The notes beneath the pieces are model-generated. The model was not told the DNA's origin, ran no database searches, and saw only the letters and a list, made by a program, of their open reading frames with translations. 62,000 nucleotides of DNA, taken from Adiantum capillus-veneris (taxonomy: Eukaryota > Streptophyta > Polypodiopsida > Polypodiales > Pteridaceae). This document shows positions 52,467 through 62,000 of the stretch, one piece after another. The translations under genes were made by a program, and so were the position numbers. Where the stretch lies: the NCBI GenBank assembly GCA_014529385.2, contig CM043963.1:4747501-4809500 (forward strand), read 5' to 3'. Numbering within the stretch: position 1 is the stretch's first letter; every line of letters begins with the position of its first letter.

Positions 52467-53435
52467 ATGTCTGACGGCTTCATTCAGATTGTTACTGAGA
52501 AGCTTGAGAAAAATAACTACCCTGCATGGAAGTTCAGAATAACAAATTTCCTAAAAGGAAAAGGTTATTGGGACTATGTAGAAGGAGACAATGAAAAGGA
52601 ACCAGAGATTCCCGAGGCAAATGCTACAGCAGAACAAAGGAAAGCTTTGAGGGACTGGAAACAAGGCTAGAGCAAAGTGATGTATTGGCTTTCTATGAGC
52701 ATCACAGATGGCATGATGGGCTATCTACAGGATGCTGAAACCCCCGCCATTGCATGGAGAAACTTAGGTAGAGTGTTCGAGGTGAACACCAAGGCCAGGA
52801 AGCTTCAACTAAAGTCGGAGCTAAATCAGGTTAAGAGGAACAACCTCTCAATCAATGATTATGCCTTGAAGATCAAGAGTATCATTGAGGCTCTTGGATC
52901 TATTAAAGTCTCAGTGGAAGACGATAACATTGTCCGTGCATGCTTGGATGGTCTAGGAGATGAGTATGTACATTTTAGGTCTTCCATGAATACAAGAGGC
53001 GACATCCCCGTGTTCCAAGATTTGATTTCTATGCTTATTCTTGAGGAGAAGAACCTTGACACATCTTCTTCTCATGGCAGAAATAATTCTGAACAGGCCT
53101 TCTATTCTAACTCCAACAGAGGTAGAGGTAGAGGTCGTGGTCGAGGCCCAAGGGGTTGCAGGGGCCAATTTCTGGAAGGTCAATCAAATCAAAACAATAC
53201 AGGTGGCAGGGGAAACCAGTCTCAAGGCAGGGGGAGTCAAAGAGGTCGTGGTGCAGGATCAAGCAGGCAGCAACATACTCTAGATAGCAGAGAATGTTGG
53301 ACTTGTGGTGAAAGAGGTCACATGTCACGTGACTGTCCAAAGGGAAAAGCAAGTGGAAAGAGAGAAGAGGGCAACTATGCATCTACTAGCAGAGATGCAG
53401 ATGACAGCAAAAACGAGCGCATGTTTGTTATGTAG
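52467..53435 (+). pseudogene. copia F gag
   Basis: It starts MSDGFIQIVTEKLEKNNYPA followed by WKFRITNFLKGKGYWDYVEG, the typical copia gag start (LNGxNYxxW). A TAG at 52668-52670 interrupts the frame, which then continues with the UBN2-type gag core (YLQDAETPAIAWRNLGRVFE, LNQVKRNNLSINDYALKIKS). A Gly/Arg-rich stretch and the zinc knuckle CWTCGERGHMSRDC follow. The frame ends at a TAG (53433-53435), after which the protease follows in the same frame, so this stop is also a mutation within one long polyprotein. Confidence 0.88.
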
Positions 53436-53441
53436 CATGTA

Positions 53442-55180
53442 ATGAATACAATGACTACAAAGAATTCCACCCAAGATGATGTTTGGTATGTGGATTCAGG
53501 TGCCTCTAATCACATGACGTCTCGTGGAGAGTGGTTTAGAGATATGCGCAAACCAGATGTGTCAGGCTATGAGCAGACAGGGGATGACATAGCTCACCCC
53601 ATTGCTCATGTAGGGGACATACCTCTAAATACGAAGAGTGGGAAATCAAAGTACTTAGCCGATGTACTTCATGTCCCAAACATTACAAAGAATCTTGTTT
53701 CTGTTGGACAAATGGTTGAGCAGGGTTTGCAGGTTCGCTTCAATCCGAATGGCTGTTATGTAGAAGATTTCCAGAATGGCTGTAAGCTGATCACAGAGGG
53801 CAAATGTGTGGGCAGAATGTTTACGCTGAATGTAGACATGCCTGAGGTAAAAGCTGCATTATTTGCACAGGGCACAGGTGTTGTGGATGATGTTGACATT
53901 TGGCACAAACGCATTGGCCATGTCAATGAGCAGAGATTGCGCAGCATGCAATCAAAACAGATTGTAAAAGGTTTGCCCAAATTCAAGGTGGATGGTATGC
54001 ATAAAGTGTGTGCAGCATGCCAATTTGGAAAACAGTCAAAGGGCTCATTTCCACATGAGCGCAATGTATGTAAAAAGCCACTTGAGGTGGTGCACACAGA
54101 TGTTTGGGGTCCAACCGATACTGCAAGTATACATGGTTGCAGGTATTATGTCTCTTTCATTGATGACCATACAAGGAAAGTATGGGTCTACTTCATGCGT
54201 AACAAAAGTGAAGTGTTTGGTCACTTTCAAGACTTCAAAGTCATGATTGAGAAGGAGACAGATATGCAAATCAAGACATTGAGGTCAGATGGAGGGGGAG
54301 AGTACTTCTCCAATGATTTTTCAGATTTTCTGTGAATGCATGGTATACGCAGGCAGTTTACATGCAGATATACTCCACAACAGAATGGGGTCGCAGAAAG
54401 GAAAAACAGGCACATTGCAGAGGTTGCACGTGCATTGATGAATGAGAAGAACATGCCTCATCATTTCTGGGCTGAAGCCGTAAATACAGCTGTGTACATT
54501 ATGAACAGGACACCTACAGCTGTGGTGCATGATGTAACACCTAAGGAAAAGTTTACAGGTACAAAGCCTGATTTGGCACACTTGAAAGTGTTTGGCTGCA
54601 TAGCTTACGTGCATGTACCAGATGAGTTGCGTAGGAAATTGGATCCTAAAGCAGAGAAATTTATTCTTATGGGTTATTCCCTTGAACAAAAGGGGTACAG
54701 GTGCTACAATCCTACTACACGAGAATTACGAGTGAGCAGAGATGTAGTCTTTGATGAGATGAGCAGCTGGTACAGTAATGCACATGGCACTATTGGGGCT
54801 GATGTAAAAGATGATGTGGTTGTACAAAATGTGAGGCCACAGTCACAGGTTTTGAGTGGACCACAAGAGTCCTCTTCTCGTGGCTCTGTTGAGAAGCCAT
54901 GGAATGGTAGACTACATACGCAGGTTACTCCACCAATAGGTACAGGGAATGTATCACGAAAAGGAAAGGAAAAGGTTGATGAACCTCCGTTTATGGCTGA
55001 TGTATCATCAGGTTTTTCACATGTAAACATGGATTCAGATGGTTCTGAACAAAGTCTTGATGAGGAATTTGGAATTCCGGCTGTCAGGACACCTGGTGTA
55101 AGGAAAGTACAAGAAGATGCTAGAGGGCAAAGGAGTGACCCAGGACCGCGCAGATCTAACAGAGTCAAAAATCAAGTTCA
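53442..55180 (+). pseudogene. copia F protease and integrase
   Basis: The protease box is WYVDSGASNHMT (53482-53517). The integrase zinc domain has DIWHKRIGHVNEQRL and CAACQFGKQSKG (HHCC). The catalytic core has VVHTDVWGPT, TLRSDGGGEYFS and YTPQQNGVAERKNR, giving an intact D, D, E triad. A TGA at 54333-54335 breaks the frame between the second and third catalytic residues; the same frame continues at once. VFGCIAYVHVPDELRRKLDP and LMGYSLEQKGYRCYNP mark the C-terminal end, followed by a variable spacer. Confidence 0.9.
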
Positions 55181-56377
55181 GAAATTGACTTATGATGGGT
55201 ATCTAGCGCATCACCAAGCCTACATGGCTAAGGTGATACTGGATGTGGAGCCCACATGTTTTGAGGATGCAGTTGGAAATGTGCATTGGGATGATGCAAT
55301 GAATGAAGAGATGGCTGGATTGGAAGCAAACGACACATGGGAGTTGGTGCCATTGCCAAGTGGCAAGAAAGCTATTGGCTGTAAATGGGTGTATAAAACC
55401 AAGCATAAGGCTGATGGTAACATTGAGCATCACAAGGCAAGGCTGGTCGCAAAGGGTTATGCACAGACGTATGGCATAGACTATGAGGAGACCTTTGCTC
55501 CAGTGGCAAAGATGACGACTGTGAGAGCTGTCATAGCAGTGGCTGCATCTAGAGGATGGATTATGCCTCAAATGGATGTAAAGAATGCCTTCTTGAATGG
55601 TGAGTTGCAAGAGGAATTGTATATGGATCAGCCACCTAGTTATGTCGATCCAGGTTACCCAGATTATGTATGCAGGCTTTCAAAGCTTTGTATGGTTTGA
55701 AGCAGGGCTCTAGAGCATGGTATGACAGGATTGCCAAGTATCTTGTCAGTATTGGGTTTAGGAGAGCTCATGCAGATCATTCACTCTATGTACATGAGAG
55801 TGATGTGGAGATTGTGGTCATTACCATATATGTAGATGACCTTATTATTGTTGGTGACAATGCTATGGAGATTGACCATGTGAAGGGTCTTCTCAAACAG
55901 GAGTTTGAAATGAAAGATTTGGGCGAGTTGCGCTACTTTCTTGGAATTGATGTGATCAGGACTCCAGAGGGTGTATGGCTATCACAGAGACAGTATGCTT
56001 TGGACATGTTGTCAAAGTATGGTATGGCTGATTGTAAGCCAATTTCTATTCCCTTGGATGTGAATGCAAAGCTGAGTGCAGAGAAGGGTGATGTTGTTGA
56101 GGATGTCAACATGTACAGGAAGATTGTGGGTAGTCTAATCTACTTGACTATCACGAGGCCAGACTTGAGCTACACAGTAGGCTTGGAGAGTCAGTTCATG
56201 CAGCTTCCGAGGAAACCACATTTGGATGGAGTACGACGCACACTTAGGTATGTGCAAGGGACTCTTGACTACGCATTGTTCTATGCAGCAGATATGCAAT
56301 TAGCATTGTATGGGTATACAGATGCAGATTGGGCAGGTAGCATTGTTGATAGGAGATCTACGAGTGGCTTCATGGTG
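55181..56377 (+). pseudogene. copia F reverse transcriptase and partial RNase H
   Basis: NDTWELVPLPSGKKAIGCKW, HKARLVAKGYAQTYGIDYEE and MPQMDVKNAFLNGELQEELY are the first RT blocks. A one-base frameshift near 55680 precedes KALYGLKQGSRAWYDRIAKY. The catalytic box is IYVDDLIIVG. QEFEMKDLGELRYFLGIDV and MYRKIVGSLIYLTITRPDLS follow. RNase H starts with LYGYTDADWAGSIVDRRSTS and is cut after GFMV at the junction with Ty3 B2; the residues after that come from B2. Confidence 0.9.
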
Positions 56378-57133
56378 CATATCCATGATTGGCTCTACCA
56401 TGATCTTAAGATCAATGCAATTCAAACCAATATGATGTGCAAGAGTGGGGTCTTGAGTAATTAACTCAAGGGTTTTCGATGTCAAGGACTGCTGCTGATG
56501 TCTTCCAAAGAGAAAATCTTGTAGCTTTTATGCTCTCTGTTTGATTGTACCATCAGGGTGCTTTAGCACTCTGATTGCTTGAGCTGTTGGTAACACTTTC
56601 GACTGTTGTCAATCTTTTTCTCTCCATTGGTAGCTCGGTCGGCTTGGTGCTGCATGGTGTGGTGGAGTCTGTTGAGACTTAACACGCCATTGCTTGATTG
56701 GTTTCACGGTTTGTGGAGAAGATAAGTGCTCCTTTTTCTTCCAAACCCTTTTCGTGTTAGGTTCCTTGCTTAGAGATGCTCGATTCTGTGTTCGAACCCT
56801 TGGAACCTTGTTTTGTTTCTTCGGTGAAGTTTTAGGCACCCAGATCTGATTCGGTTTATTGGTAAGCTGTGCTTTTGGTACCCAAATTTTCCTGACTCCT
56901 TGCATGCTACATGTAGCATTTTATTTTCGAGGCGATGGAGAAGATTGGCCTCGTGGATGGGTCTGTTGATTGCTTCTTTTCCATTCCTCCTTGCTTGGTA
57001 AAATTGGATCAATGAGTTGCTCTCCTTTAGGTGATATCTTTAGTTGATTCGTATCCCAATCTGGTACTGCTTTGTATGTAAGCATCCAAGGAATTCCAAG
57101 AATCATCGTCTCATTTATGTGTTCATCTGGCAA
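56378..57133 (-). pseudogene. Ty3 B2 3' tail with WVPK-like repeats
   Basis: Frames 57133-56921, 57012-56770 and 56905-56609 overlap through indels. They give the end of the second protease (MILGIPWMLTYKAVPDWDTN) and then RKIWVPKAQLTNKPNQIWVP, TSPKKQNKVPRVRTQNRAS and TVKPIKQWRVKSQQTPP. It ends in a TLELITQDPTLAHHIGLNCI segment next to the copia F junction. The W[VI]PK repeats are shared with the element C protease tail. Confidence 0.65.
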
Positions 57134-57142
57134 GCATACAAA

Positions 57143-57567
57143 CTAATGAGGACATGAACATCCATGTACTACCACGTTCAAGTTGACTACTCCCAATGTT
57201 GGAGTTGGATTCTTGTTGCATCCTTTGATTGTAGCTATTCCTGAAGTCAATGCTTGACTTGTTGCCTTCTTGTATGTGGAATAACTGACTGCATTCACTC
57301 TAGCTCCTGTGTCTACCAAAGCATTGGTGCTATGATTGTTGAGTTGTACTTTGATGCGCAGATCCATTCCATCTAACCAGTCGTCATCTGTTGAAACTGC
57401 GTCTTTAGGTAATTCCCATTGTCGATCATCTGTTTCCAAAGTGTTGATGGGAATTGGTATTTGTTGATTCTTGAAAGCAGCTTTCCGTTTGAGTCCCCAA
57501 AGCCTAGCTTCCTCTTGGAATTCTTCAATAACCTGCTATCATTTGATCTTTCTTTGTTTGGCTGCAT
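57143..57567 (-). pseudogene. second retropepsin-like domain, after integrase (B2)
   Basis: The frame reads METDDRQWELPKDAVSTDDD, WLDGMDLRIKVQLNN, then STNALVDTGARVNAVSYSTY with an intact DTGA active-site box, and continues IKGCNKNPTPTLGVVNLNVV. The closing MILGIPWM motif lies in the next frame piece (57133-57080). The upstream stretch to 57567 is the linker from integrase (KRKLGFGDSNGKLL in a shifted frame). This copy shows best that a retropepsin-type domain sits after integrase in this family. Confidence 0.75.
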
Positions 57568-58492
57568 GCATTCTCTCTAGCAATTCATTGGTTTAGTGGA
57601 AAATTTTATTTCTTTAAACGACATCCACTAATCCAATTAGCCATTGGTTAACCATCTAGGGTGGACAATTTTACTGCTCCACTTGGACATACATCTTCAA
57701 TGATAAATGGTCCGTTTCCCTTTTTCTTAAACTTGGGAATGTGTTGCTTAAGGGAATAGAGTAGAACTAAGTCTCCTTTCTTGAAGATTTTTGTGATTAA
57801 GTGGGAATCAAAAAATTGTTTTGTTTCTGCTTCTGTGCATGGATATGAGCTACAGCATTTAGCCTTTGCTCGTCTACCTTTTCCAAATTTTCAAGTCTTT
57901 TTGACAATTCATGTCCAGTCCACTCAAGATTATGTGCTACCCTTAATGTCGGCAATAGAAATTCTATTGGCAGTATGGCATCAAGACCATAAACAAGGTT
58001 AAAGGATGTAGCATTTAGAGCTACTTTGAATGAAACTCAATAAGCCCATACAACAGCATGGAGATTCATTCTCCAGTATGTCCTTCTTGAACTAACCACT
58101 TTGGCCAGCACCGAGCTAAGAATTTTATTCGTATGCTCAGCTTGTCTGTTTGCTTGTGGGTGATAGGTAGCTGAATTGTTATGGATGACCACAAACTCAT
58201 TAAGAAAATACTCTATTACCTCATTGACGAAATGAGTTCCCCGATCACTGAAAATCTCTATTAGCAGTCCATATCTCATGAATACATACTCATATAAGAA
58301 TGCAGCAGTGGTTCTGGCATCATTCTTTTGGGTTGCTTTAGCCTCGGCCCACTTGGTCAAATAGTTCGTAGCTACAATGATATATTGATCTTGGTTTCTA
58401 TAAGCAGGTGGCTGTATCAGTCCAACAAAATCTATACCCCATTTTGCTAAGGCTCTAGCCCCCATCATTGGTCTTAAGGGCATGCTATCTAC
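57568..58492 (-). pseudogene. Ty3 B2 integrase core and C-terminal part
   Basis: The frame 58483-58037 carries WGIDFVGLIQPPAYRNQDQY (first Asp), EIFSDRGTHFVNEVIEYFLN (second Asp) and YHPQANRQAEHTNKILSSVL (Glu present, Gly of NGQ changed to Arg). The C-terminal part continues in broken frames with GAVKLSTLDG and a basic segment ending in a shift. A small break at 58484-58492 separates it from the long RT frame upstream. Confidence 0.8.
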
Positions 58493-60547
58493 TCATGTTG
58501 GCATTTTTGCTCGTTGACAAGCATCACACCTTTGAACATATTCTTTAGCATCTGCAAAAAGTGTTGGCCACCATATGCCTGCCATCAATATTGCTATTGT
58601 GGTGATCTCACTAGAAAAGTGACCTCCAGCTAATCCAGCATGTGCTTGTTCTATAATCGGAATATACTCATTTTTATTTGCACAAAGACGCAAATGTTGA
58701 TCTTTACCTCTCCGATACAATTGTTTCCCAATAAGAGCATAGTCTCTTGCTTCAGTTTCAATTGCTCTTTGACAACGTTTACTCATATCCTCAGGAAATT
58801 TTTGGCTCGATAAGTAAGTAACCAGATAATTACTCCACTTAGGAACATGTGACATTTGAAACAATCTTACATGAGGAATGGGTGTTTGTTTTTGACATTG
58901 AGGGCAATCTTTTACAAAAGATCTAACATCTCTCCTCAAAGTCGGCCAGAATACTCCAAGTCTCAAGATTCGTTGCATAGTTTGGTCTTCCGCAAAGTGG
59001 AGTCCTACTATGGTAACATGTGCTTGACTTAGGTATTGTTCTTTTTCTTCAGGGTTAATGCATAAAATCAATATCCCGTCTTGATTTCTTTTATATAGCT
59101 TTCCAGCTAGTAATTGATACATAGTTGATTGCTCGATTAAATCAATTGTGATAGGAAGTGGTATTTGTGAATCCACTTGAGCTATTGTCATCAATGACAC
59201 AATGTTTTCCGACCATCTAGGTATCATTTCCACGGAGAACAAATAGGCATCTGGTAGATCATCGTCTACCCCTTTAGGTGATTCCCTTGAAACAAACCTT
59301 GACAAATAATCTGCTCGTTTATGTGTAGTGCCTTTTTTTACAACCACAGTGAAATCAAATTCAAGAAGAATGATGAACCATCTCACTATTCTCCCTGTGC
59401 TGCATGGCTTGTTGACCAAATACAACAAGGCTTGGTGGTCCACAAGGAACACGAACTTGTTGGCTAATAGGTAATGTCTATACTTTTTAACGGCATAGAT
59501 GATTCCTATTCCTTCTCTTTTGGTGGTGGTGTAATTCTTTTCTGCCATGTTCAATTGTCGGCTAGCATAAGAAATAGGAAAGTCAATTTTCCCATCTCTT
59601 GGTTGAGCTAGTATACAACCAATAGCAAAGTTTGAAGCATCTACATGTACGTGGAATACCTTATCCCAATCTGGTGCTTTCAATGAGGTGAGAGATTGCT
59701 TAAGGTTCATGAAGGATTCTTCACATGTCTCGGTCCATTCAAAGTGCGTAATCAAGCTATACATGGTTTTTGCAATTATAGCATACATGTAGATGAACCG
59801 TCGATAATATCCACAATGTCTCATGAAGGTTTGTACCCCCTTGAATGTTGTTGGTCTAGGCAAATCAGCAATGACATGAATCTTCTCAATATCAGTAGCT
59901 ATGCCATTTTTAGACACTATATGTCCAAGAATTTTTCCTTGTCTTCCCATGAATGTGCACTTTTCAAGATTTAAGCAAATCCTATAAAGTCTACATTTCT
60001 CAAATACCTTTTTGAGGTGTTCAAAATGATCATCCCGGATTGACGAATGTATGCATAGATCATCCATATATACTTCTAAGAATTTCCAAAGATACTCTTT
60101 GAAAGCATGGCTCATCAACCTCCGAAACATGGCTGGAGCATTAGTTAACCCAAACGGCATAACCCGATAGGCAAATATACCCCATTCTGTTGCAAAAGCA
60201 GTTTTATGTTGATCTTTTAGGTCAACCAAAAGTTGATTGTATCCCGAAAAACCGTCTAAGAAGCTGTAAGTTTCTTTTCTTGCAACTTGTTCTAAAACAT
60301 GCTCAGTTATCGGAAGAGGAAAGTTGTCTCTAATGGTAGTTGCATTCACCTTTTTGAGATTAACACACACTCGTAATTTCCCATTCTTCTTGGGTACTAC
60401 CACAATTGGAGACACCCAATTTGTGTGTTCAATTTCGTAAATGAATTCAATTTCCTTTAGTTTTTCACTCTCTTCTTTGATCTTCCTGGCAAATGTTTCG
60501 TTATAAGTGTATGGTCTCTGTCTACTCGGTTTCGCATCATCTCTCAT
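58493..60547 (-). CDS. Ty3 B2 RT, RNase H and integrase zinc domain, open frame
   Basis: One open frame of 684 residues. RT is at about residues 1-240: WVSPIVVVPKKNGKLRV, YSFLDGFSGYNQLLV, FGLTNAPAMFRRLM and the catalytic VYMDDLCIHS. RNase H is at about 290-400: HVHVDASNFAIGCILAQ, KREGIGIIYAVKKY and FVFLVDHQALLYL. A KGTTHKRADYLSRF junction follows, then two rounds of a GLHFAEDQ/AGLAGGHF zinc-domain-like segment ending CDACQRAKMPT. The frame starts inside the polyprotein and is not a separate gene; the annotated ATG is only the first one available. It is the best preserved pol segment in the window. Confidence 0.88.
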   Translation of the reverse strand: MRDDAKPSRQRPYTYNETFARKIKEESEKLKEIEFIYEIEHTNWVSPIVVVPKKNGKLRVCVNLKKVNATTIRDNFPLPITEHVLEQVARKETYSFLDGFSGYNQLLVDLKDQHKTAFATEWGIFAYRVMPFGLTNAPAMFRRLMSHAFKEYLWKFLEVYMDDLCIHSSIRDDHFEHLKKVFEKCRLYRICLNLEKCTFMGRQGKILGHIVSKNGIATDIEKIHVIADLPRPTTFKGVQTFMRHCGYYRRFIYMYAIIAKTMYSLITHFEWTETCEESFMNLKQSLTSLKAPDWDKVFHVHVDASNFAIGCILAQPRDGKIDFPISYASRQLNMAEKNYTTTKREGIGIIYAVKKYRHYLLANKFVFLVDHQALLYLVNKPCSTGRIVRWFIILLEFDFTVVVKKGTTHKRADYLSRFVSRESPKGVDDDLPDAYLFSVEMIPRWSENIVSLMTIAQVDSQIPLPITIDLIEQSTMYQLLAGKLYKRNQDGILILCINPEEKEQYLSQAHVTIVGLHFAEDQTMQRILRLGVFWPTLRRDVRSFVKDCPQCQKQTPIPHVRLFQMSHVPKWSNYLVTYLSSQKFPEDMSKRCQRAIETEARDYALIGKQLYRRGKDQHLRLCANKNEYIPIIEQAHAGLAGGHFSSEITTIAILMAGIWWPTLFADAKEYVQRCDACQRAKMPT

Positions 60548-60638
60548 GGGGATAGTATTTTGACAGATTTATGGATAAACACCCTTGAGATCCTTGTAAG
60601 ACCAAGAGAAGATGTCTCACTATTCCTTTAACAAGCTC

Positions 60639-60863
60639 TGTTACCATATACATGTGGTAGTGATGTGTGAACACACTAGGAACACCGGGGCATTTTTTCC
60701 CTCTTTAGGAGGTTTTTTCCCCCGTGCATTGTATATACGCCCATCACTCTAGGGCTATCTATCTTTCCATTGCACACTAAGTAACACACTCTCTATTGTG
60801 TGCCTTGAGCTTCCTTCGTCTTCTCCAAGCTGTGTGTGTTTCTCTGCAACCCTAATTCCAACA
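60639..60863 (+). repeat. 5' LTR of copia G (about 225 bp)
   Basis: It starts TGTTACCATATACATGTGG and ends CCTAATTCCAACA, with a TATATA-type box near 60732. The primer site follows two bases later. It is short, as in Tork/Retrofit-type copia elements. Confidence 0.8.
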
Positions 60864-60865
60864 AT

Positions 60866-60877
60866 TGGTATCAGAGC
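60866..60877 (+). promoter_or_regulatory. primer-binding site of copia G
   Basis: TGGTATCAGAGC is identical to the site in copia F and complementary to initiator tRNA-Met. Confidence 0.9.
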
Positions 60878-61221
60878 AGGTCACGTCCTCCCGGGCTTAG
60901 TCGCCAGCTGCTCCAGCACACGCCTGCTTACTTTCTCCGATTTTAGTGATCTTTGGCGAGCGTTCGCAGGTCGACAAATATTTTGGGCTCATTTCGGCCT
61001 CCGTTTCCACTACAGGCAGTACTGCACATTTCGGCCTTCGTTTCCACTACAGGCAGTACTGCACAGGCTATTTCGTCATTTTGTGCAGAATTTCTGTCAG
61101 TTTCGTTTTCTGCATAACAGGTGCCTTATAGTCTTCTACGATTTGTTCTCTATATCACAGGTTGTTCCCGCTCTGTTTCTCCTATTTTCGGGCAGTTTTC
61201 ACATCAAGTACAGCATTTACC
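60878..61221 (+). other. copia G leader with a short duplication
   Basis: Non-coding leader. CTCATTTCGGCCTCCGTTTC near 60988 is followed by ACATTTCGGCCTTCGTTTCC near 61023, each followed by CACTACAGGCAGTACTGCAC. This is a direct repeat of about 35 bp. Confidence 0.65.
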
Positions 61222-61556
61222 ATGGCTGACAACAACAACACATATGTGTTCAAGATGTTTGCTGCTGAGGAGAGGTTGGATGGGGACAACTACCCTATGT
61301 GGGCTTATATGATGCAACATGTTCTTGTGTCAAAGGGTGTCTGGAACATTGTACAGGGCATTGATGTATGTCCTGGTTCTGAGGATGTAGGCGATGTTGA
61401 GGATGTTGCAGGTCTTGCTGCAAGGATTGCAGTTGTTAGAGTTGTTTTGCCTACGGCAGAACAAGCTCGTTGGGATGTTAAGGATGCGCAGGCTCATGCA
61501 TTGATTGCGTTGTCTGTGAAGCGCACCATTGTTCCTCACATCCGTTCAGCAAAATA
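61222..61556 (+). pseudogene. copia G gag, N-terminal part
   Basis: It starts MADNNNTYVFKMFAAEERLD and GDNYPMWAYMMQHVLVSKGV, the copia gag opening. It then reads EQARWDVKDAQAHALIALSV and HIRSAK before homology stops at the inversion breakpoint (about 61556). The start is the first ATG after the leader and fits the family. The protein would be the capsid; it is truncated. Confidence 0.82.
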
Positions 61557-61716
61557 TGTTGCTCATTGATATCCTTGACACTAGCAAGGAAAGTGTCCAT
61601 ATCATCTTCCTCATGCATAATCTTCGACTCCAGCTCTTTACGCAACAAAGCAATTTTAGCCTCATTGCGGCTTGCATAAAGACCTGCTAAAATATCCCAA
61701 GCCTGTTTTGCAAAAC
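61557..61716 (-). pseudogene. copia G gag segment, inverted
   Basis: Read on the minus strand it gives FAKQAWDILAGLYASRNEAK, IALLRKELESKIMHEEDDMD and TFLASVKDINEQ, exactly the segment that should follow HIRSAK on the plus strand. It is therefore the same element turned around at its breakpoint. No stop lies inside it. Confidence 0.85.
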
Positions 61717-62000
61717 GACATCCACAAACCAATTAGCCATTGGTTCACCATCTAGGGTGGAAAATTTTACTGCTCCACTTCGAGATACATCTTCAATGAT
61801 AAATGGTCCATCCATTTTTCTTAAACTTGGGAATGCGTTGCTTAAGGGAATAGAGTAGAACTAAGTCTCCTTTCTTGAAGATTTTTTGTGATTAAGTGGG
61901 AATGAAAAAACTATTTTTGTTTCTGCTTTTGTGTATAGATATGAGCTACAACAGTTAGCCTTTGCTCGTCTAGCTTTTCCAAATCTTCAAGTCTTTCTGA
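61717..62000 (-). pseudogene. Ty3 family B integrase C-terminal fragment (copy B3)
   Basis: The sequence matches, with some differences, 57617-57890 and 33940-34210 on the same strand (AACGACATCCAC through GGAGATTTAGTTC-like text on the minus strand). It runs off the end of the window. Frames are broken. It begins exactly at the copia G junction. Confidence 0.8.

Larger units (their letters stand above)
51600..56377 (+). mobile_element. Ty1/copia element F, 3'-truncated
   Basis: The 5' LTR ends TTCTTTACA at 52214, followed at once by the initiator-tRNA primer site. gag, protease, integrase, RT and the first part of RNase H follow in copia order. It stops at 56377 inside RNase H, where Ty3 B2 sequence begins, so the 3' LTR is missing. 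The start of the 5' LTR cannot be fixed (given as about 51600). The polyprotein has three stops (52668, 53433, 54333) and one frameshift near 55680, so it is younger than most neighbours. Confidence 0.85.
56378..60638 (-). mobile_element. Ty3/gypsy family B copy B2 (partial)
   Basis: Minus strand, from the protease-RT linker (cut at 60638 by the copia G LTR) to the 3' tail (cut near 56378 by copia F). It contains RT, RNase H, integrase, the post-integrase retropepsin-like domain and the WVPK tail in the same order as B1. The RT block is intact as one 684-residue frame. Confidence 0.88.
60639..61716 (+). mobile_element. copia element G, 5' end with inverted gag segment
   Basis: An LTR, primer site and the first part of gag lie in plus orientation. 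The next part of the same gag lies in the opposite orientation (61716-61557), and then Ty3 B sequence resumes. The rest of the element is missing. The left flank is Ty3 B2 (protease-RT linker), the right flank is another family B piece (integrase end), so the fragment sits at a rearranged junction. Confidence 0.8.

Overview
The window looks like repeat-rich nuclear DNA of a land plant. The evidence is plant-type Ty1/copia elements with the initiator-tRNA primer site TGGTATCAGAGC, Ty3/gypsy elements (one with an Athila/Tat-like primer site), introns with GT/AG borders, and long GA/CT and TG microsatellites. The size and style of the repeats would fit a fern or another non-seed plant, but the sequence alone does not settle that. 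I found no rRNA or tRNA gene, no CRISPR array and no clearly intact host gene. Almost everything is a mobile element, and the elements are nested in each other.

Layout, left to right. 1-2745 is a decayed gag-protease piece of Ty3 family B on the plus strand. 2961-10735 is a decayed Ty3 element (family A, plus strand) cut by three insertions: a 590-bp miniature LTR element (4117-4706), a 702-bp solo copia LTR (4972-5673) and about 2 kb of unresolved DNA (about 8123-10140). 11425-24497 is a 13-kb element bounded by terminal inverted repeats. It carries a two-exon transposase-like gene on the minus strand and, convergent to it, a plus-strand set of exons coding for a basic nuclear-localisation-like segment, a coiled coil, a RING-like zinc finger, an acidic tail and an FCP1/NIF-like phosphatase domain. 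The largest introns of both coding units are packed with versions of the same palindromic repeat. 24498-25379 is another Ty3 family B piece (plus), cut at its left edge by the right TIR. 25380-29603 is the 3' part of an LTR element (D) that codes for a long coiled-coil gag-like protein but no polymerase.

29604-32568 has no recognisable gene but holds an unusual set of ATTGG-N17-CCAAT repeats and a TG microsatellite. 32575-50720 is a Ty3 family B copy on the minus strand (B1), split by a complete non-autonomous Ty3 element (C, 39440-48297) that has near-identical LTRs, a 5-bp target duplication and gag-protease only. 51.1-51.4 kb holds two copies of a perfect palindrome. About 51.6-56.4 kb is a copia element (F) with gag, protease, integrase and most of RT-RNase H. 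56378-60638 is a second family B copy on the minus strand (B2), 60639-61716 a copia fragment (G) with an inverted gag segment, and 61717-62000 a third minus-strand family B piece (B3).

Broken reading frames here are mostly broken by stop codons explained by C-to-T or G-to-A transitions rather than by indels, as expected for methylated, silenced repeats. The best candidate for something undescribed is the 13-kb TIR element. Second is the extra retropepsin-like domain that family B carries downstream of its integrase.
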